The notes under the pieces are model-generated. The model saw nothing but the letters and a program-made list of their open reading frames with translations. It made no database searches and had not been told where the DNA came from. Below, piece by piece: positions 1 to 6,849 of a stretch of DNA of 16,630 nucleotides. Location: positions 1 through 16,630 of the forward strand of contig JAPLCL010000082.1 of assembly GCA_026392265.1 (NCBI GenBank), read 5' to 3'. The stretch is from Actinomycetota bacterium (GTDB lineage: Bacteria; Actinomycetota; Thermoleophilia; UBA2241). The translations under genes and the position numbers were made by a program. Numbering within the stretch: position 1 is the stretch's first letter; every line of letters begins with the position of its first letter.

Positions 1-2
1 GC

Positions 3-1256
3 CGCGAGACGTTGGCGAATCGGTTCCGTGACCCCAAGGACCCGTTCAGGATCGTCATCGTGCGCGACATGTGGCTCACGGGCTTTGACGCGCCGAGTCT
101 GCATACGATGTACGTTGACAAACCCATGCGCGGTCACGGGCTCATGCAGGCGATCGCCCGGGTGAATCGCGTGTTCCGCGATAAGCAAGGCGGCCTCGTC
201 GTCGACTACCTCGGCATCGCCGACCAGCTCAAGCGCGCCCTCCACGACTACACTGACGGCGGCGGCAAGGGCGACCCGGTGATCGACCAGGCGCAAGCCA
301 TCGCCGTCATGCAGGAGAAGTACGAGATCGTCTGCGACATGCTGCACGGTCTTGAGTACTCCGCGGTGTGGGTCGCTGGCACTCACGAGGAGAAGTTGAA
401 GCTCATCGGCGACGCCAAGGAGTTCATCCTCGGGCTCGAGGACGGCAAGCAGCGCTTTGTGGACGCCGTGACGGCGCTCGGCAAGGCGTTCTCGCTGGCC
501 GTGCCGAGCGACGAGGCGCTCGCCATCCGCGACGACGTCGGCTTCTTCCAGACCGTGCGCGCGGCGCTCATGAAGACGACCGTCGAGGGCCTGAAGAGCG
601 ATGAGGAGCTCGACCTCGCCGTCAGGCAGATCGTCTCACGGGCGGTCTCGAGCGACGAGGTCGTCGACATCTTCGCTGTGGCCGGGCTTGAGCGCCCCGA
701 CATCTCCGTGCTCGACGACCGCTTTCTTGCCGAGGTGCGCGACATGCCGCGCCGCAACCTCGCCGTCGAGCTGCTGCAGAAGCTGCTGAACGACGAGATC
801 AAGATGCGCTTTCGCCGCAATCTCGTCGAGTCGCGTGCCTTCTCGGAGATGCTGCAGAGCGCGGTGATCCAGTACCAGAACCGGGCGATCACGTCCGCCC
901 AGGTCATCGAGGAGCTGATTAGGCTGGCCAAGGAGCTGCGCGAGGCGCATCAACGCGGGGAGGAGCTCGGCCTGAGCGACGACGAGCTGGCCTTCTACGA
1001 CGCGCTGGAGACGAACGACAGCGCGGTCGCCGTGCTTGGCGACGCCACACTCAAGCTGATTGCTCAGGAGCTGGTCGAGACGGTCAAACGCAACGCGACC
1101 ATCGACTGGAACCTACGCGAGAGCGCCCGGGCGAAGATGCGGATCATGGTCAAGCGCCTGCTGCGCAAGCACGGCTATCCGCCGGACAAGCAGGAGCACG
1201 CCACTCAGCTGGTGCTGGCGCAGGCGGAGGTCGTATGCGAGGCGTGGGCGGCGTGA
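3..1256 (+). CDS. hsdR: Type I restriction enzyme R subunit (HsdR), C-terminal part, 5' end outside window
   Basis: ATP-dependent translocase/endonuclease subunit of a type I restriction-modification complex. The frame is open from the first bases, so the gene starts upstream and the nuclease domain and helicase motifs I-IV are not visible. The visible part opens with helicase superfamily 2 motif V (VRDMWLTGFDAPSLHTMYVD, about bases 60-120) and motif VI (QAIARVNRVFRDK, about bases 145-190). The following sentence-like segment GGLVVDYLGIADQLKRAL is also typical of HsdR. The remaining 340 or so residues are charged and helix-rich, as in the HsdR C-terminal domain that docks on the methylase core. 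The gene stops cleanly with TGA at 1254-1256. No hsdM or hsdS lies downstream in the window, so partners, if present, are upstream. The family call is firm; activity cannot be judged from this part. Confidence 0.9.
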   Translation, partial: RETLANRFRDPKDPFRIVIVRDMWLTGFDAPSLHTMYVDKPMRGHGLMQAIARVNRVFRDKQGGLVVDYLGIADQLKRALHDYTDGGGKGDPVIDQAQAIAVMQEKYEIVCDMLHGLEYSAVWVAGTHEEKLKLIGDAKEFILGLEDGKQRFVDAVTALGKAFSLAVPSDEALAIRDDVGFFQTVRAALMKTTVEGLKSDEELDLAVRQIVSRAVSSDEVVDIFAVAGLERPDISVLDDRFLAEVRDMPRRNLAVELLQKLLNDEIKMRFRRNLVESRAFSEMLQSAVIQYQNRAITSAQVIEELIRLAKELREAHQRGEELGLSDDELAFYDALETNDSAVAVLGDATLKLIAQELVETVKRNATIDWNLRESARAKMRIMVKRLLRKHGYPPDKQEHATQLVLAQAEVVCEAWAA

Positions 1257-1272
1257 GCGTCCGCGAGTGCCG

Positions 1273-1298
1273 CGCGGGCTTGAGGGCCGGCGCCCGCG
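1273..1298 (+). terminator. GC-rich hairpin after hsdR
   Basis: A 7-bp stem CGCGGGC/GCCCGCG with a 12-base loop lies 16 bases after the hsdR stop and just before the next gene. There is no T tract, so it is only a candidate terminator. Confidence 0.3.
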
Positions 1299-1300
1299 GG

Positions 1301-1306
1301 TAGACT
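1301..1306 (+). promoter_or_regulatory. Candidate -10 box TAGACT for a leaderless transcript
   Basis: TAGACT fits the actinobacterial TANNNT -10 pattern and ends six bases before the ATG at 1313. No Shine-Dalgarno is visible there. Transcription would begin at or near the start codon. No convincing -35 is seen. Confidence 0.4.
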
Positions 1307-1312
1307 CCGGCC

Positions 1313-2401
1313 ATGGATTCTTTACTGCGCAATCAATCCGCTCCGTTGCCCGAACTGTATACGCGGCTCGCGGGGCTCGCCCTCAAGGTCGAAGGCTACG
1401 AGACGGAGCGCGCCGAGCTGGACGTCTCCAGCGGCTTTCTGCGCGTGACCACGACCGTCGTACTGCGCGGCGGCGGGCACGAGGGGCGCGGGGAAGACGT
1501 GACCTACGCCGCCGAGGACCACGAGCCGTACCCGCTGGCGCTGCCGCTGGTCGGGGAGTGGACGATTGACGGATTCTCCCGGCACCTCGGCGGCCTGGAC
1601 CTGTTCCCCGACAAGCCGCCGCAGATGGAGGCCTTCCGGCAGTACCGGCGCTGGGCTTTCGAGAGCGCCGAGCTGGACCTGGCCCTGCGGCAGCAGGGCC
1701 AGTCGCTGGGCGCGGCGCTCGGCCGCGAGTATCAGCCGCTGCGTTTCGCCGTCTCCACGCGCCTCGACATCAGCCCGTGGCTGGCCGTGGATCCGGCGCT
1801 CGAGTTCAAGCTCGACCCGACACCCGAGTGGGACGCGCAGACGATGGCGCGCATCGCCGCCACGGGCCGCGTGCGCGTGCTGGACTTCAAGGCGTTCTAC
1901 GAGGGCTCGCCGGTGGACAACCCGCCCGATCCGTTGCAGTACAGGGCGGCCGCGGATGCCTTCCCGGATGCCATCCTTGAGGATCCGGCGCTCACCGGCC
2001 CTGCTCGCGACGCGCTGGACGGCGAAGAGGCGCGCTTCAGCTTCGACGCGCCGATCCACTCGTGGGCCGACGTCGAGGCGGTCGCCGGGCGCGCGGGCCG
2101 CGGACGGCCGCTCGCGCTTGCCCACCTCAACATCAAGCCGTCGCGCTTCGGCAGCTTCAGCGCGCTGCTGGACTGCGTCGAGCGCGCCCAGGCCGCAGGC
2201 ATGGAGCTCTACGGCGGCGGCCAGTTCGAGCTCGGCATCGGCCGCGACCAGATCCAGGCGCTGGCCAGTCTGCTGTACCCCGCGGGGCCCAACGACGTCG
2301 CCCCGCGCGACTATCACGGCGATGCCCACGCAGGCGCGCCGCACAGCCCTCTCGAACCGCTTGCCCAAGCGCCGGGGTTCGGCTTCGCCTTCCGGCGTTG
2401 A
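1313..2401 (+). CDS. Enolase-superfamily-like protein (function unassigned)
   Basis: A 362-residue protein with the look of an enolase-superfamily (mandelate racemase/OSBS-like) barrel. An N-terminal capping region covers about residues 1-130. The putative barrel strand ends carry K166 (EFKLD), D191 (VLDFK), E223 (ILEDP), D245 (SFDAP) and K275 (NIKPSRFGS). Their spacing resembles the metal-binding D/E/D triad flanked by catalytic lysines of that superfamily. A glycine-rich GGGQFELGIGR lies near residues 301-311. These assignments are by eye; the substrate is unknown. The start is the ATG at 1313, which has no SD but a TAGACT box close by. It is monocistronic between hsdR and a secreted protein, so context does not reveal a pathway. 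It could also be a conserved actinobacterial hypothetical that keeps only the fold. Confidence 0.55.
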   Translation: MDSLLRNQSAPLPELYTRLAGLALKVEGYETERAELDVSSGFLRVTTTVVLRGGGHEGRGEDVTYAAEDHEPYPLALPLVGEWTIDGFSRHLGGLDLFPDKPPQMEAFRQYRRWAFESAELDLALRQQGQSLGAALGREYQPLRFAVSTRLDISPWLAVDPALEFKLDPTPEWDAQTMARIAATGRVRVLDFKAFYEGSPVDNPPDPLQYRAAADAFPDAILEDPALTGPARDALDGEEARFSFDAPIHSWADVEAVAGRAGRGRPLALAHLNIKPSRFGSFSALLDCVERAQAAGMELYGGGQFELGIGRDQIQALASLLYPAGPNDVAPRDYHGDAHAGAPHSPLEPLAQAPGFGFAFRR

Positions 2402-2554
2402 CCAAGGGCCGCCGGTTCGGCTGGGTCTCGAGTTCTCTCGCCGCTTTCTCGACGACCCGCCGCTTTCGCAACGTGTGCCCCAACCCCCGGCGTGGGCCAC
2501 CATCGCGTGCGTGGATCGGCCGCCTGCAGGACGCAGAGCGGTCCCGGTCCACGA

Positions 2555-2585
2555 TATCAGACAATGTTTATTCACGTTGTCGCTA
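2555..2585 (+). promoter_or_regulatory. AT-rich promoter candidate upstream of the DUF1566 gene
   Basis: An AT-rich island in otherwise very GC-rich DNA (ATATCAGACAATGTTTATTC near 2556-2575) lies 70-90 bases before the ATG at 2648. Hexamers such as TTTATT or TATTCA could serve as a -10, but spacing to a -35 cannot be assigned confidently. Confidence 0.3.
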
Positions 2586-2608
2586 GTGGTAAGAGCACTG
2601 ATCGTGCC

Positions 2609-2624
2609 GGCGGCGTCCGCCGCC
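2609..2624 (+). promoter_or_regulatory. Leader hairpin before the SD of the DUF1566 gene
   Basis: A perfect 6-bp stem GGCGGC/GCCGCC with a GTCC tetraloop ends 12 bases before the strong SD GGAGGAGAGG (2637-2646). It may stabilise the 5' leader. Nothing shows that it is regulatory. Confidence 0.25.
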
Positions 2625-2647
2625 TGCGAGCTACCGGAGGAGAGGTC

Positions 2648-3553
2648 ATGAACGCAAGTGACGGCAAGGACCTCGCAGAGCGCACGGGTTTGCCCCGAGC
2701 GACCCGCCCGCACCGTGCCCCACTGGCCGCGCTGCTGATGGCGCTGCTCGTGCTCAGCGGACTCGTCGGCGCCGCTACTCCGGCGGGCGCCTCCGCGACG
2801 CCGGGCAAGCCCACGGCCAAGACGCCTACGGGCACCATCACGACTACTACGCCGACCTTCACGTGGGGCAAGGTGAGCGGCGCCGCGAAGTACGAGTTGC
2901 GCGTCTACCAGGGCACCACGCAGGTCCTCAAGAAGACCGGCCTCACCAAGCTCTCGTGGAAGAGCGCCACAGCGCTGCCCAAGAACGTCGATCTCACCTG
3001 GAAGGTGCGCGCCGGCGGGGCCGGCGGCAACGGCGCCTGGAGCACCGGCCTCACGTTCAACGTCGCTCTCGCGATCGGCGATGCGTACCAGGGCGGCAAG
3101 ATCGCCTACCTGTTCCAGAGTGGAGATCCGGGCTACGTGGGCGGACAGACGCACGGATTGATCGCCGCGCTGGCCGACCGAAGCACAGGCATACCCTGGT
3201 ACGGCGGCAGCTTCGTGGCCACCGGGGCGACAGGCACGGCGCTGGGCACAGGACTCGCCAATACCGACACGATCATCGCCGTGCAGGGAGCGCCCGCCGC
3301 CAGTTACGCGGCGGGGTGGGCACGGGCCTACAACGGTGGCGGCTATTTCGACTGGTATCTTCCCAGCAAGGACGAGCTGAACGAGCTGTTCGTGCACCAG
3401 GCTGCGATCGGTGGATTCGGACCCAACTACTACTGGAGCTCGTCGGAGTTCGATGCGGGCACCGCGTGGGCCAAGGCCTTCGACTTGAGCAGTCCCGCGT
3501 ACGCCTACTCGAAGAACGGCGCGAGCTTCGTGCGGGCCGTGCGGACGTTCTGA
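2648..3553 (+). CDS. Secreted protein: signal peptide, Fn3-like segment, DUF1566 domain
   Basis: A 301-residue predicted exported protein. Residues 1-24 are polar and Arg-containing, residues about 25-49 form a hydrophobic signal segment (LAALLMALLVLSGLVGAATP) and cleavage is likely near AGASA. Residues about 55-140 read as a small beta-rich fibronectin-like module (TPTFTWGKVSGAAKYELRVY, LTWKVRA). Residues about 144-301 match the DUF1566/Lcl C-terminal fold: GDAYQGGKIAYLF, HGLIAA, W..A, YFDWYLPSKDELNEL, YYWSSSE, AWAKAFDL and FVRAVRTF. This fold is common in surface proteins and resembles C-type-lectin/FGE-like folds, but the ligand is unknown. The ATG at 2648 is chosen because of SD GGAGGAGAGG ending one base before it and because it gives a proper signal peptide; the frame also extends further upstream without such signals. 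No sorting motif or C-terminal anchor is seen. Confidence 0.75.
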   Translation: MNASDGKDLAERTGLPRATRPHRAPLAALLMALLVLSGLVGAATPAGASATPGKPTAKTPTGTITTTTPTFTWGKVSGAAKYELRVYQGTTQVLKKTGLTKLSWKSATALPKNVDLTWKVRAGGAGGNGAWSTGLTFNVALAIGDAYQGGKIAYLFQSGDPGYVGGQTHGLIAALADRSTGIPWYGGSFVATGATGTALGTGLANTDTIIAVQGAPAASYAAGWARAYNGGGYFDWYLPSKDELNELFVHQAAIGGFGPNYYWSSSEFDAGTAWAKAFDLSSPAYAYSKNGASFVRAVRTF

Positions 3554-3589
3554 CCAGCGCTTTGCATCCGAGGCAGGGTCCCTGACGCG

Positions 3590-4363
3590 TCAGCTCGGCG
3601 AGAGGATCCCTCGACGCTCGAGGTAGGCGACGCTCTCGGCGATGGCCGCCTCGTTCAGCAGCTCGAGGATGATGCGCGCCCCGGACGCCCGCGCCGCGCG
3701 TACGACCGCCCCAGCGTCCACGATGCCGCGGCCCAGAGGCAGGTGCGGGTCGCCGATGTCTGCGGGCCCGCGATTGTCGTGCAGATGCACGTGCGCCAGC
3801 TCATGATGAGGCGTGCGCAGAAACGCGTCGAGCGTGCCGCAGATGGCGGCGTGGCCGGTGTCCAGGATGAGGCCTAGCTCGCCGAGGTCGAGGTCGCCCG
3901 GGGCGCTGAAATGAGAGAAGCCGACCCCTGGCATGTTCTCGACGACGATGCGCACGCCGAGCTCGCGCTGCAGATCCTCGAGATCGGAGAACGTGCGCTG
4001 CAGCGCGTCGACGACCCGCGGGTCACGCGGGAGGGCGCAGCCGCTGTAGTCGGGGTGCACCACGTAGGTCAGCGCCCCGATCTCGGCGGCCGCCTCGAGA
4101 TGTCGCCGGTGGACCTGCACGGCGTGTCGCCGGTCGCGCTCGCGCGGGCCGCCCGGCTCGAGGTCGTCGTGCGGCCCGTGCACAGTGAGCTGCAGACCGC
4201 TGGCCACGGCCGCGCGACGGTTCGCCGCGGCGAGCAGGTTGTGTTCATCGGCCGAGTAGATCTCCGCCAGCTCGGCGCGCTCGGCGACGCGCTCGAGCGC
4301 CGCGGCCAGCGGCAGCCGGTACCAGGCGTCGGTGGGCAGGCCGATATCGGGCGGGAGCTTCAT
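3590..4363 (-). CDS. Sugar phosphate isomerase/epimerase family TIM barrel
   Basis: A 257-residue xylose-isomerase-like TIM barrel (AP endonuclease 2 superfamily). The characteristic metal-site strand ends are visible in order: H62 (TVHGPHDD), H103 (VVHPDYSG), E142 (VVENMPG), D168 and H171 (LILDTGHA), H191-H195 (HVHLHDNRG), D206-H207 (DPHLPLGRG) and E234 (IILELL). This pattern suggests a divalent-metal enzyme acting on a sugar, inositol or hydroxy-acid. Endonuclease IV-type DNA repair is less likely because the protein is shorter and lacks the usual Nfo signatures. It is convergent with the DUF1566 gene (36 bases between stops) and divergent from the secreted-protein gene at 4571. A 12-base palindrome CTGACGCGTCAG covers its stop codon. 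The start at 4363 is preceded by TACACT on its own strand. Substrate is unassigned. Confidence 0.8.
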   Translation of the reverse strand: MKLPPDIGLPTDAWYRLPLAAALERVAERAELAEIYSADEHNLLAAANRRAAVASGLQLTVHGPHDDLEPGGPRERDRRHAVQVHRRHLEAAAEIGALTYVVHPDYSGCALPRDPRVVDALQRTFSDLEDLQRELGVRIVVENMPGVGFSHFSAPGDLDLGELGLILDTGHAAICGTLDAFLRTPHHELAHVHLHDNRGPADIGDPHLPLGRGIVDAGAVVRAARASGARIILELLNEAAIAESVAYLERRGILSPS

Positions 4364-4373
4364 CGTATGCAGA

Positions 4374-4379
4374 AGTGTA
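4374..4379 (-). promoter_or_regulatory. Candidate -10 box TACACT for the minus-strand isomerase gene
   Basis: Read on the minus strand, TACACT lies 10 bases before the ATG at 4363. It would give an almost leaderless transcript, consistent with the lack of an SD. Confidence 0.35.
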
Positions 4380-4429
4380 CCCCCGCTCCAGGGGCTCGCC
4401 TCCCGGCGGGGCCGGCGAGGTCGCGGCGG

Positions 4430-4435
4430 TATATT
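4430..4435 (+). promoter_or_regulatory. Candidate -10 box TATATT upstream of the structured leader
   Basis: TATATT stands out in GC-rich surroundings and lies about 20 bases before a foldable leader (4458-4512) and 135 bases before the ATG at 4571. No good -35 is visible. Confidence 0.35.
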
Positions 4436-4457
4436 GCCCTAGCGCCATAGGTTTATC

Positions 4458-4569
4458 CTCGGCGCCCTCGGGCAGACGATGAGTGAAGGCCGGCATCCGG
4501 CTTGGCCCCGAGTGGTGGCGGTGGGGCTGCGCAGCGGCGTCGTCACAGAGACAGACGAGGGGTGACCCC
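4458..4569 (+). promoter_or_regulatory. Structured 5' leader with possible SD-sequestering hairpin
   Basis: The pairing CTCGG-c-GCC (4458-4466) with GGC-c-CCGAG (4504-4512) makes an 8-bp stem with one C/C mismatch. It encloses a GCCGG-CAT-CCGGC hairpin (4489-4501). Just before the start codon, GGGG (4559-4562) can pair with CCCC (4566-4569), covering the SD GAGGGG (4557-4562) of the gene at 4571. The layout resembles a cis-regulatory leader, but it matches no riboswitch class that I recognise, and chance folding is likely in GC-rich DNA. Confidence 0.3.
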
Positions 4570-4570
4570 C

Positions 4571-5323
4571 ATGAATGCTTTCACTGAAAGGCGTCTCGGC
4601 TGGTTCGGGGTCGTGCTGCTTCCTGCTACTGCCGTGCTGGTCACGAACGTCGCTGCCGCAGTGGCCTCGACGTCGACGACACAATTGCAGCGTGCCCCGT
4701 TTGTGGCGGCGCGCAGTCTGCCGGCAGCGACCCCCGGCGACGGTGGCGAAAGTGCCGCCGTCGGGCCCGTGGTCGCGGCCACCAACCAGCTCCTGGCGCG
4801 TGCCCCGTTTGTGGCCGTGCCCATTCCTGCGGCGCCGGCGTTCGGCAGTGGCGTCGCCGCCGTCCCCGGCGCATCCACACTCGCACGGCTTGACGGCACG
4901 TCACGCGTCGCGTTTAGTGCACCGGCGCCCGGCCCGCTCGTCCTGAACACGGCTCCGACCCCGGCGGCGACCGGTCTTGCCATCCTCGGGGGGATCGCTG
5001 CTGGCGATGGCCCTCATCTTGGGTGGGACGACCGTGCTGATATCGTCTGGCCGCTCCCGCCCGCCAGGTGGCATACGTGTCCGCCGGCGCGGTCTCGACC
5101 TTCGGCCGGAGTCAGCCCGACGAAGCGGCGGCAGAGACCGATGACTCGCGCCGCAAGGCGGCGTGACAGCAGTCCCAGCGAAGCCGCAGAGCTCCGCGCA
5201 CCTCCAGACTCCCGACCCGAACGGGCGGAGCCGCCGTCAGGCGGGCTCCGCCCGCTTCATGCGGTGGGTGGCCGGGCCTCTGACCGGCCCTCGGCCGCGT
5301 CGAAGGCGTCGGGAGTCGTCTGA
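4571..5323 (+). CDS. Exported Ala/Pro-rich protein with C-terminal membrane anchor; likely frameshifted near 4988-4993
   Basis: The start ATG at 4571 has SD GAGGGG eight bases upstream. Residues about 10-34 form a hydrophobic export signal (FGVVLLPATAVLVTNVAAAV). A low-complexity Ala/Pro/Val region follows, containing RAPFVA twice (residues 41-46 and 77-82) from an 18-base exact repeat. Near residues 130-141 the sequence TPAATGLAILGG begins a membrane helix but then turns into a charged, Trp/Pro/Arg-rich tail to 5323. Removing one G from the G6 run at 4988-4993 instead gives GGSLLAMALILGG, TTVLISS and an Arg-rich tail ending at TGA 5142-5144. That is a complete signal-plus-anchor protein of 190 residues. 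A terminator-like hairpin (5222-5254) then lies after the restored stop rather than inside the gene. TPAATG before a helix and a basic tail loosely recalls a sortase-type C-terminus, but it is not LPxTG. No function is recognised. Confidence 0.6.
   Translation: MNAFTERRLGWFGVVLLPATAVLVTNVAAAVASTSTTQLQRAPFVAARSLPAATPGDGGESAAVGPVVAATNQLLARAPFVAVPIPAAPAFGSGVAAVPGASTLARLDGTSRVAFSAPAPGPLVLNTAPTPAATGLAILGGIAAGDGPHLGWDDRADIVWPLPPARWHTCPPARSRPSAGVSPTKRRQRPMTRAARRRDSSPSEAAELRAPPDSRPERAEPPSGGLRPLHAVGGRASDRPSAASKASGVV
5222..5254 (+). terminator. Strong hairpin, probable terminator
   Basis: An 11-bp stem CGGGCGGAGCC/GGCTCCGCCCG continues as GCC/GGC around a GTCA loop with one bulged G (5243), making a near-perfect 14-bp stem. 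There is no T tract. It lies 78 bases after the restored stop of the 4571 gene and 100 bases before the BCCT remnant. Confidence 0.5.
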
Positions 5324-5353
5324 TCAGCCGGCGCGCCTACGCGGCGAGTACGT

Positions 5354-5938
5354 ATGGCGACGCCTGCGATCCCACCGCAGCGGCCTTGCCGCGCGCTTGC
5401 CGCCTTGTTCGCCCCGACCCTGTTCAGCATGGTCTTCTTCTCCATCTTCGGGTCGAGCGCCCTTTCCCAGCAACTGGACAAGGCCACCGGCGGCGCTCTG
5501 TACACTGCCATCCAGGCGGACGTCTCGAGCGCCATCTTCGTGATGTTCGAGAAGTACCCGCTCTCCGGGGTGGTCGGTATCGTCCTGCTCTTTGTCGTGT
5601 ACACGTTCTCCGTGGTCTCGGCCGACTCGTGCACCATCGTCATGGGCATGCTGTCCAGCGGCGGCAGTGAGGACCCGAAGACCGCCCCCAAGCTCCTCTG
5701 GGGTGTGGCCATGGCGGTCTCCGCGGGCGTGCTGCATGCGATGAGCGGGCTCGCCGCTCTGCAGACCGCGTCCATCGTGGCGGCGCTGGCGTTCACCGTC
5801 ATCATGCTCTGCCTCGCCTATGCGACTGTCCGCATGGTGAGAGCCGACTACGCCCACGAACTCGAGTCAGGCTCGGAGCAGACGTATGTCCCCGCCGAGC
5901 CCTCAATGGCGCCGGCAGAAGGGTCTGGCTCCAGCTAA
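5354..5938 (+). pseudogene. BCCT-family transporter, C-terminal fragment only
   Basis: BCCT proteins are 12-helix transporters of about 500-600 residues for glycine betaine, choline and carnitine. Here the recognisable homology begins near residue 18 of the frame (LFAPTLFSMVFFSIFG). It runs through helices 9-12 of the family: LYTAIQADVSSAIF, VVYTFSVVSADSCTIVMGML, the conserved SSGGSEDPK, the LLWGV helix and GLAALQTASIVAALAF. A charged C-terminal tail follows. The Trp-rich substrate-binding helices 4 and 8 are absent, and the three frames upstream of about 5395 show nothing BCCT-like. The ATG at 5354 has no clear SD and is probably fortuitous. I read it as the remnant of the uptake gene for the quaternary-amine module that follows. 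Transport by this fragment is very unlikely. Confidence 0.8.
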
Positions 5939-6065
5939 AGCCATAAGATCGAAGCCGACGCGCGGGCGGGTGGGCCGCTTCAGGACGCACGCCGTAGGAC
6001 GCACGAGCAGGATGTGGAACTCAGCGGGAAGCTCGCGTGGCAGTGTGGATGACTGCCGGCCAGCC

Positions 6066-6085
6066 GTGATATATCATCAGATCAC
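6066..6085 (+). promoter_or_regulatory. Candidate GntR operator/promoter: GTGAT-N10-ATCAC
   Basis: The 20-base element has matched arms GTGAT and ATCAC and contains the perfect palindrome TGATATATCA (6067-6076). It lies 61 bases before the GntR-family gene, a usual place for autoregulation. TATATC inside it could double as a -10. A second copy of its core ATATATCA occurs at 6881-6888. Confidence 0.4.
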
Positions 6086-6145
6086 TGAGAGGTCGGCCGT
6101 TTCTCGGGGAGCCGTCGGCAGGATCACTGGGGTTCGGAGAAGCAC

Positions 6146-6784
6146 ATGTCCCTCACCGACGCGGATCAAGCGTACTCGCTGCTCAAGGAGAGGATCATCA
6201 CCACCGAGATGCGGCCCGGCTCGGTGATCGACGAGGCGACCTTGATGGCGGAGCTTCACCTGGGGCGCACGCCCATTCGCGAGGCCTGCAAACGCCTCGA
6301 GGTGGAGAGGCTCGTCGTGGTGCTGCCGCGGCGCGGTATGTACGTCGCCGAGGTCACGCTCTCGGAGCTGCGTGAGCTTGAGGAGGTGCGTCTCGAGCTG
6401 GAGACCCTCAGCGCCAGGCTGGCCGTGGTACGCATCACACCGGCGCAGCTCGACGACATCCGCCATCTGCTCGAAGAAGTCGCCGTCTGCCTGGCGCGGC
6501 CGCGCGGCTCACAGGACGACATCCTGGAGATCGATCGGCGACTGCACGGCCTGCTCTGGCAGGCGAGCCAGAACTCGCTGCTCGAAGCCGACTGCAAGAG
6601 ACTGCACGACTACTCCCTGCGCATGTGGTACCTCCTTGTCGACAGGCTCGAGGCCGCCGAGGTGCACGAGGAGTTCTTCGCCGATATCGCCGCGGCCGTG
6701 AGCACTCAGGATCAGCAGCGCGCCGACCAGGCGATGCGCAATCACATCCTGCAGTTCGGAGACGCGATCAGACGCCACATCTGA
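6146..6784 (+). CDS. GntR-family transcriptional regulator, FCD (FadR) subfamily
   Basis: A 212-residue, full-length regulator. The N-terminal winged helix covers residues about 5-70: LLKERIITTEMRPGSVIDEA, then recognition segment LGRTPIREACKRLEVERLV, then the wing VVLPRRGMYVAEV. The C-terminal all-helical FCD ligand domain (about 75-212) holds D130 and H134 (EIDRRLHGLLWQAS), H174 (VHEEFF) and H200 (AMRNHI). These resemble the Asp/His metal set of FCD proteins. The start ATG has GGAGA six bases upstream. It is the only clearly undamaged gene between 5354 and 10728. It likely controls the surrounding methylated-amine genes, binding the element at 6066-6085 and perhaps the similar core at 6881-6888. 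The ligand is not predictable from sequence. Confidence 0.88.
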   Translation: MSLTDADQAYSLLKERIITTEMRPGSVIDEATLMAELHLGRTPIREACKRLEVERLVVVLPRRGMYVAEVTLSELRELEEVRLELETLSARLAVVRITPAQLDDIRHLLEEVAVCLARPRGSQDDILEIDRRLHGLLWQASQNSLLEADCKRLHDYSLRMWYLLVDRLEAAEVHEEFFADIAAAVSTQDQQRADQAMRNHILQFGDAIRRHI

Positions 6785-6785
6785 G

Positions 6786-6815
6786 AAGCCGCGCTCGCGG
6801 CTTCCTGCGTCTTTT
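6786..6815 (+). terminator. Rho-independent terminator of the GntR gene
   Basis: A 7-bp stem AAGCCGC/GCGGCTT with a GCTC loop starts one base after the stop codon. It is followed by CCTGCG and then TCTTTT. Confidence 0.7.
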
Positions 6816-6849
6816 CACCACGCTTCACAAATGAGTTGGCCAGGGAGTC

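Noticed and set aside
1322..3397. 691-residue minus-strand frame across the enolase-like and DUF1566 genes
   Set aside because: Composition is typical of an antisense shadow; it spans two clear plus-strand genes and a promoter region and shows no domain.
3582..3593. Palindrome CTGACGCGTCAG as a terminator or operator
   Set aside because: It has no loop, lies over the stop codon of the minus-strand gene and has no T tract. A 12-base palindrome alone is weak evidence.
3911..4450. Plus-strand frame opposite the isomerase gene
   Set aside because: The minus-strand protein carries the full metal-site pattern of its family, while this frame has none.
4690..4815. Two exact 18-base copies of a GTGCCCCGTTTGTGG-containing repeat as a mobile-element footprint or CRISPR-like unit
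   Set aside because: They are 108 bases apart and in the same reading frame, encoding RAPFVA twice. They are best seen as a protein-internal duplication.
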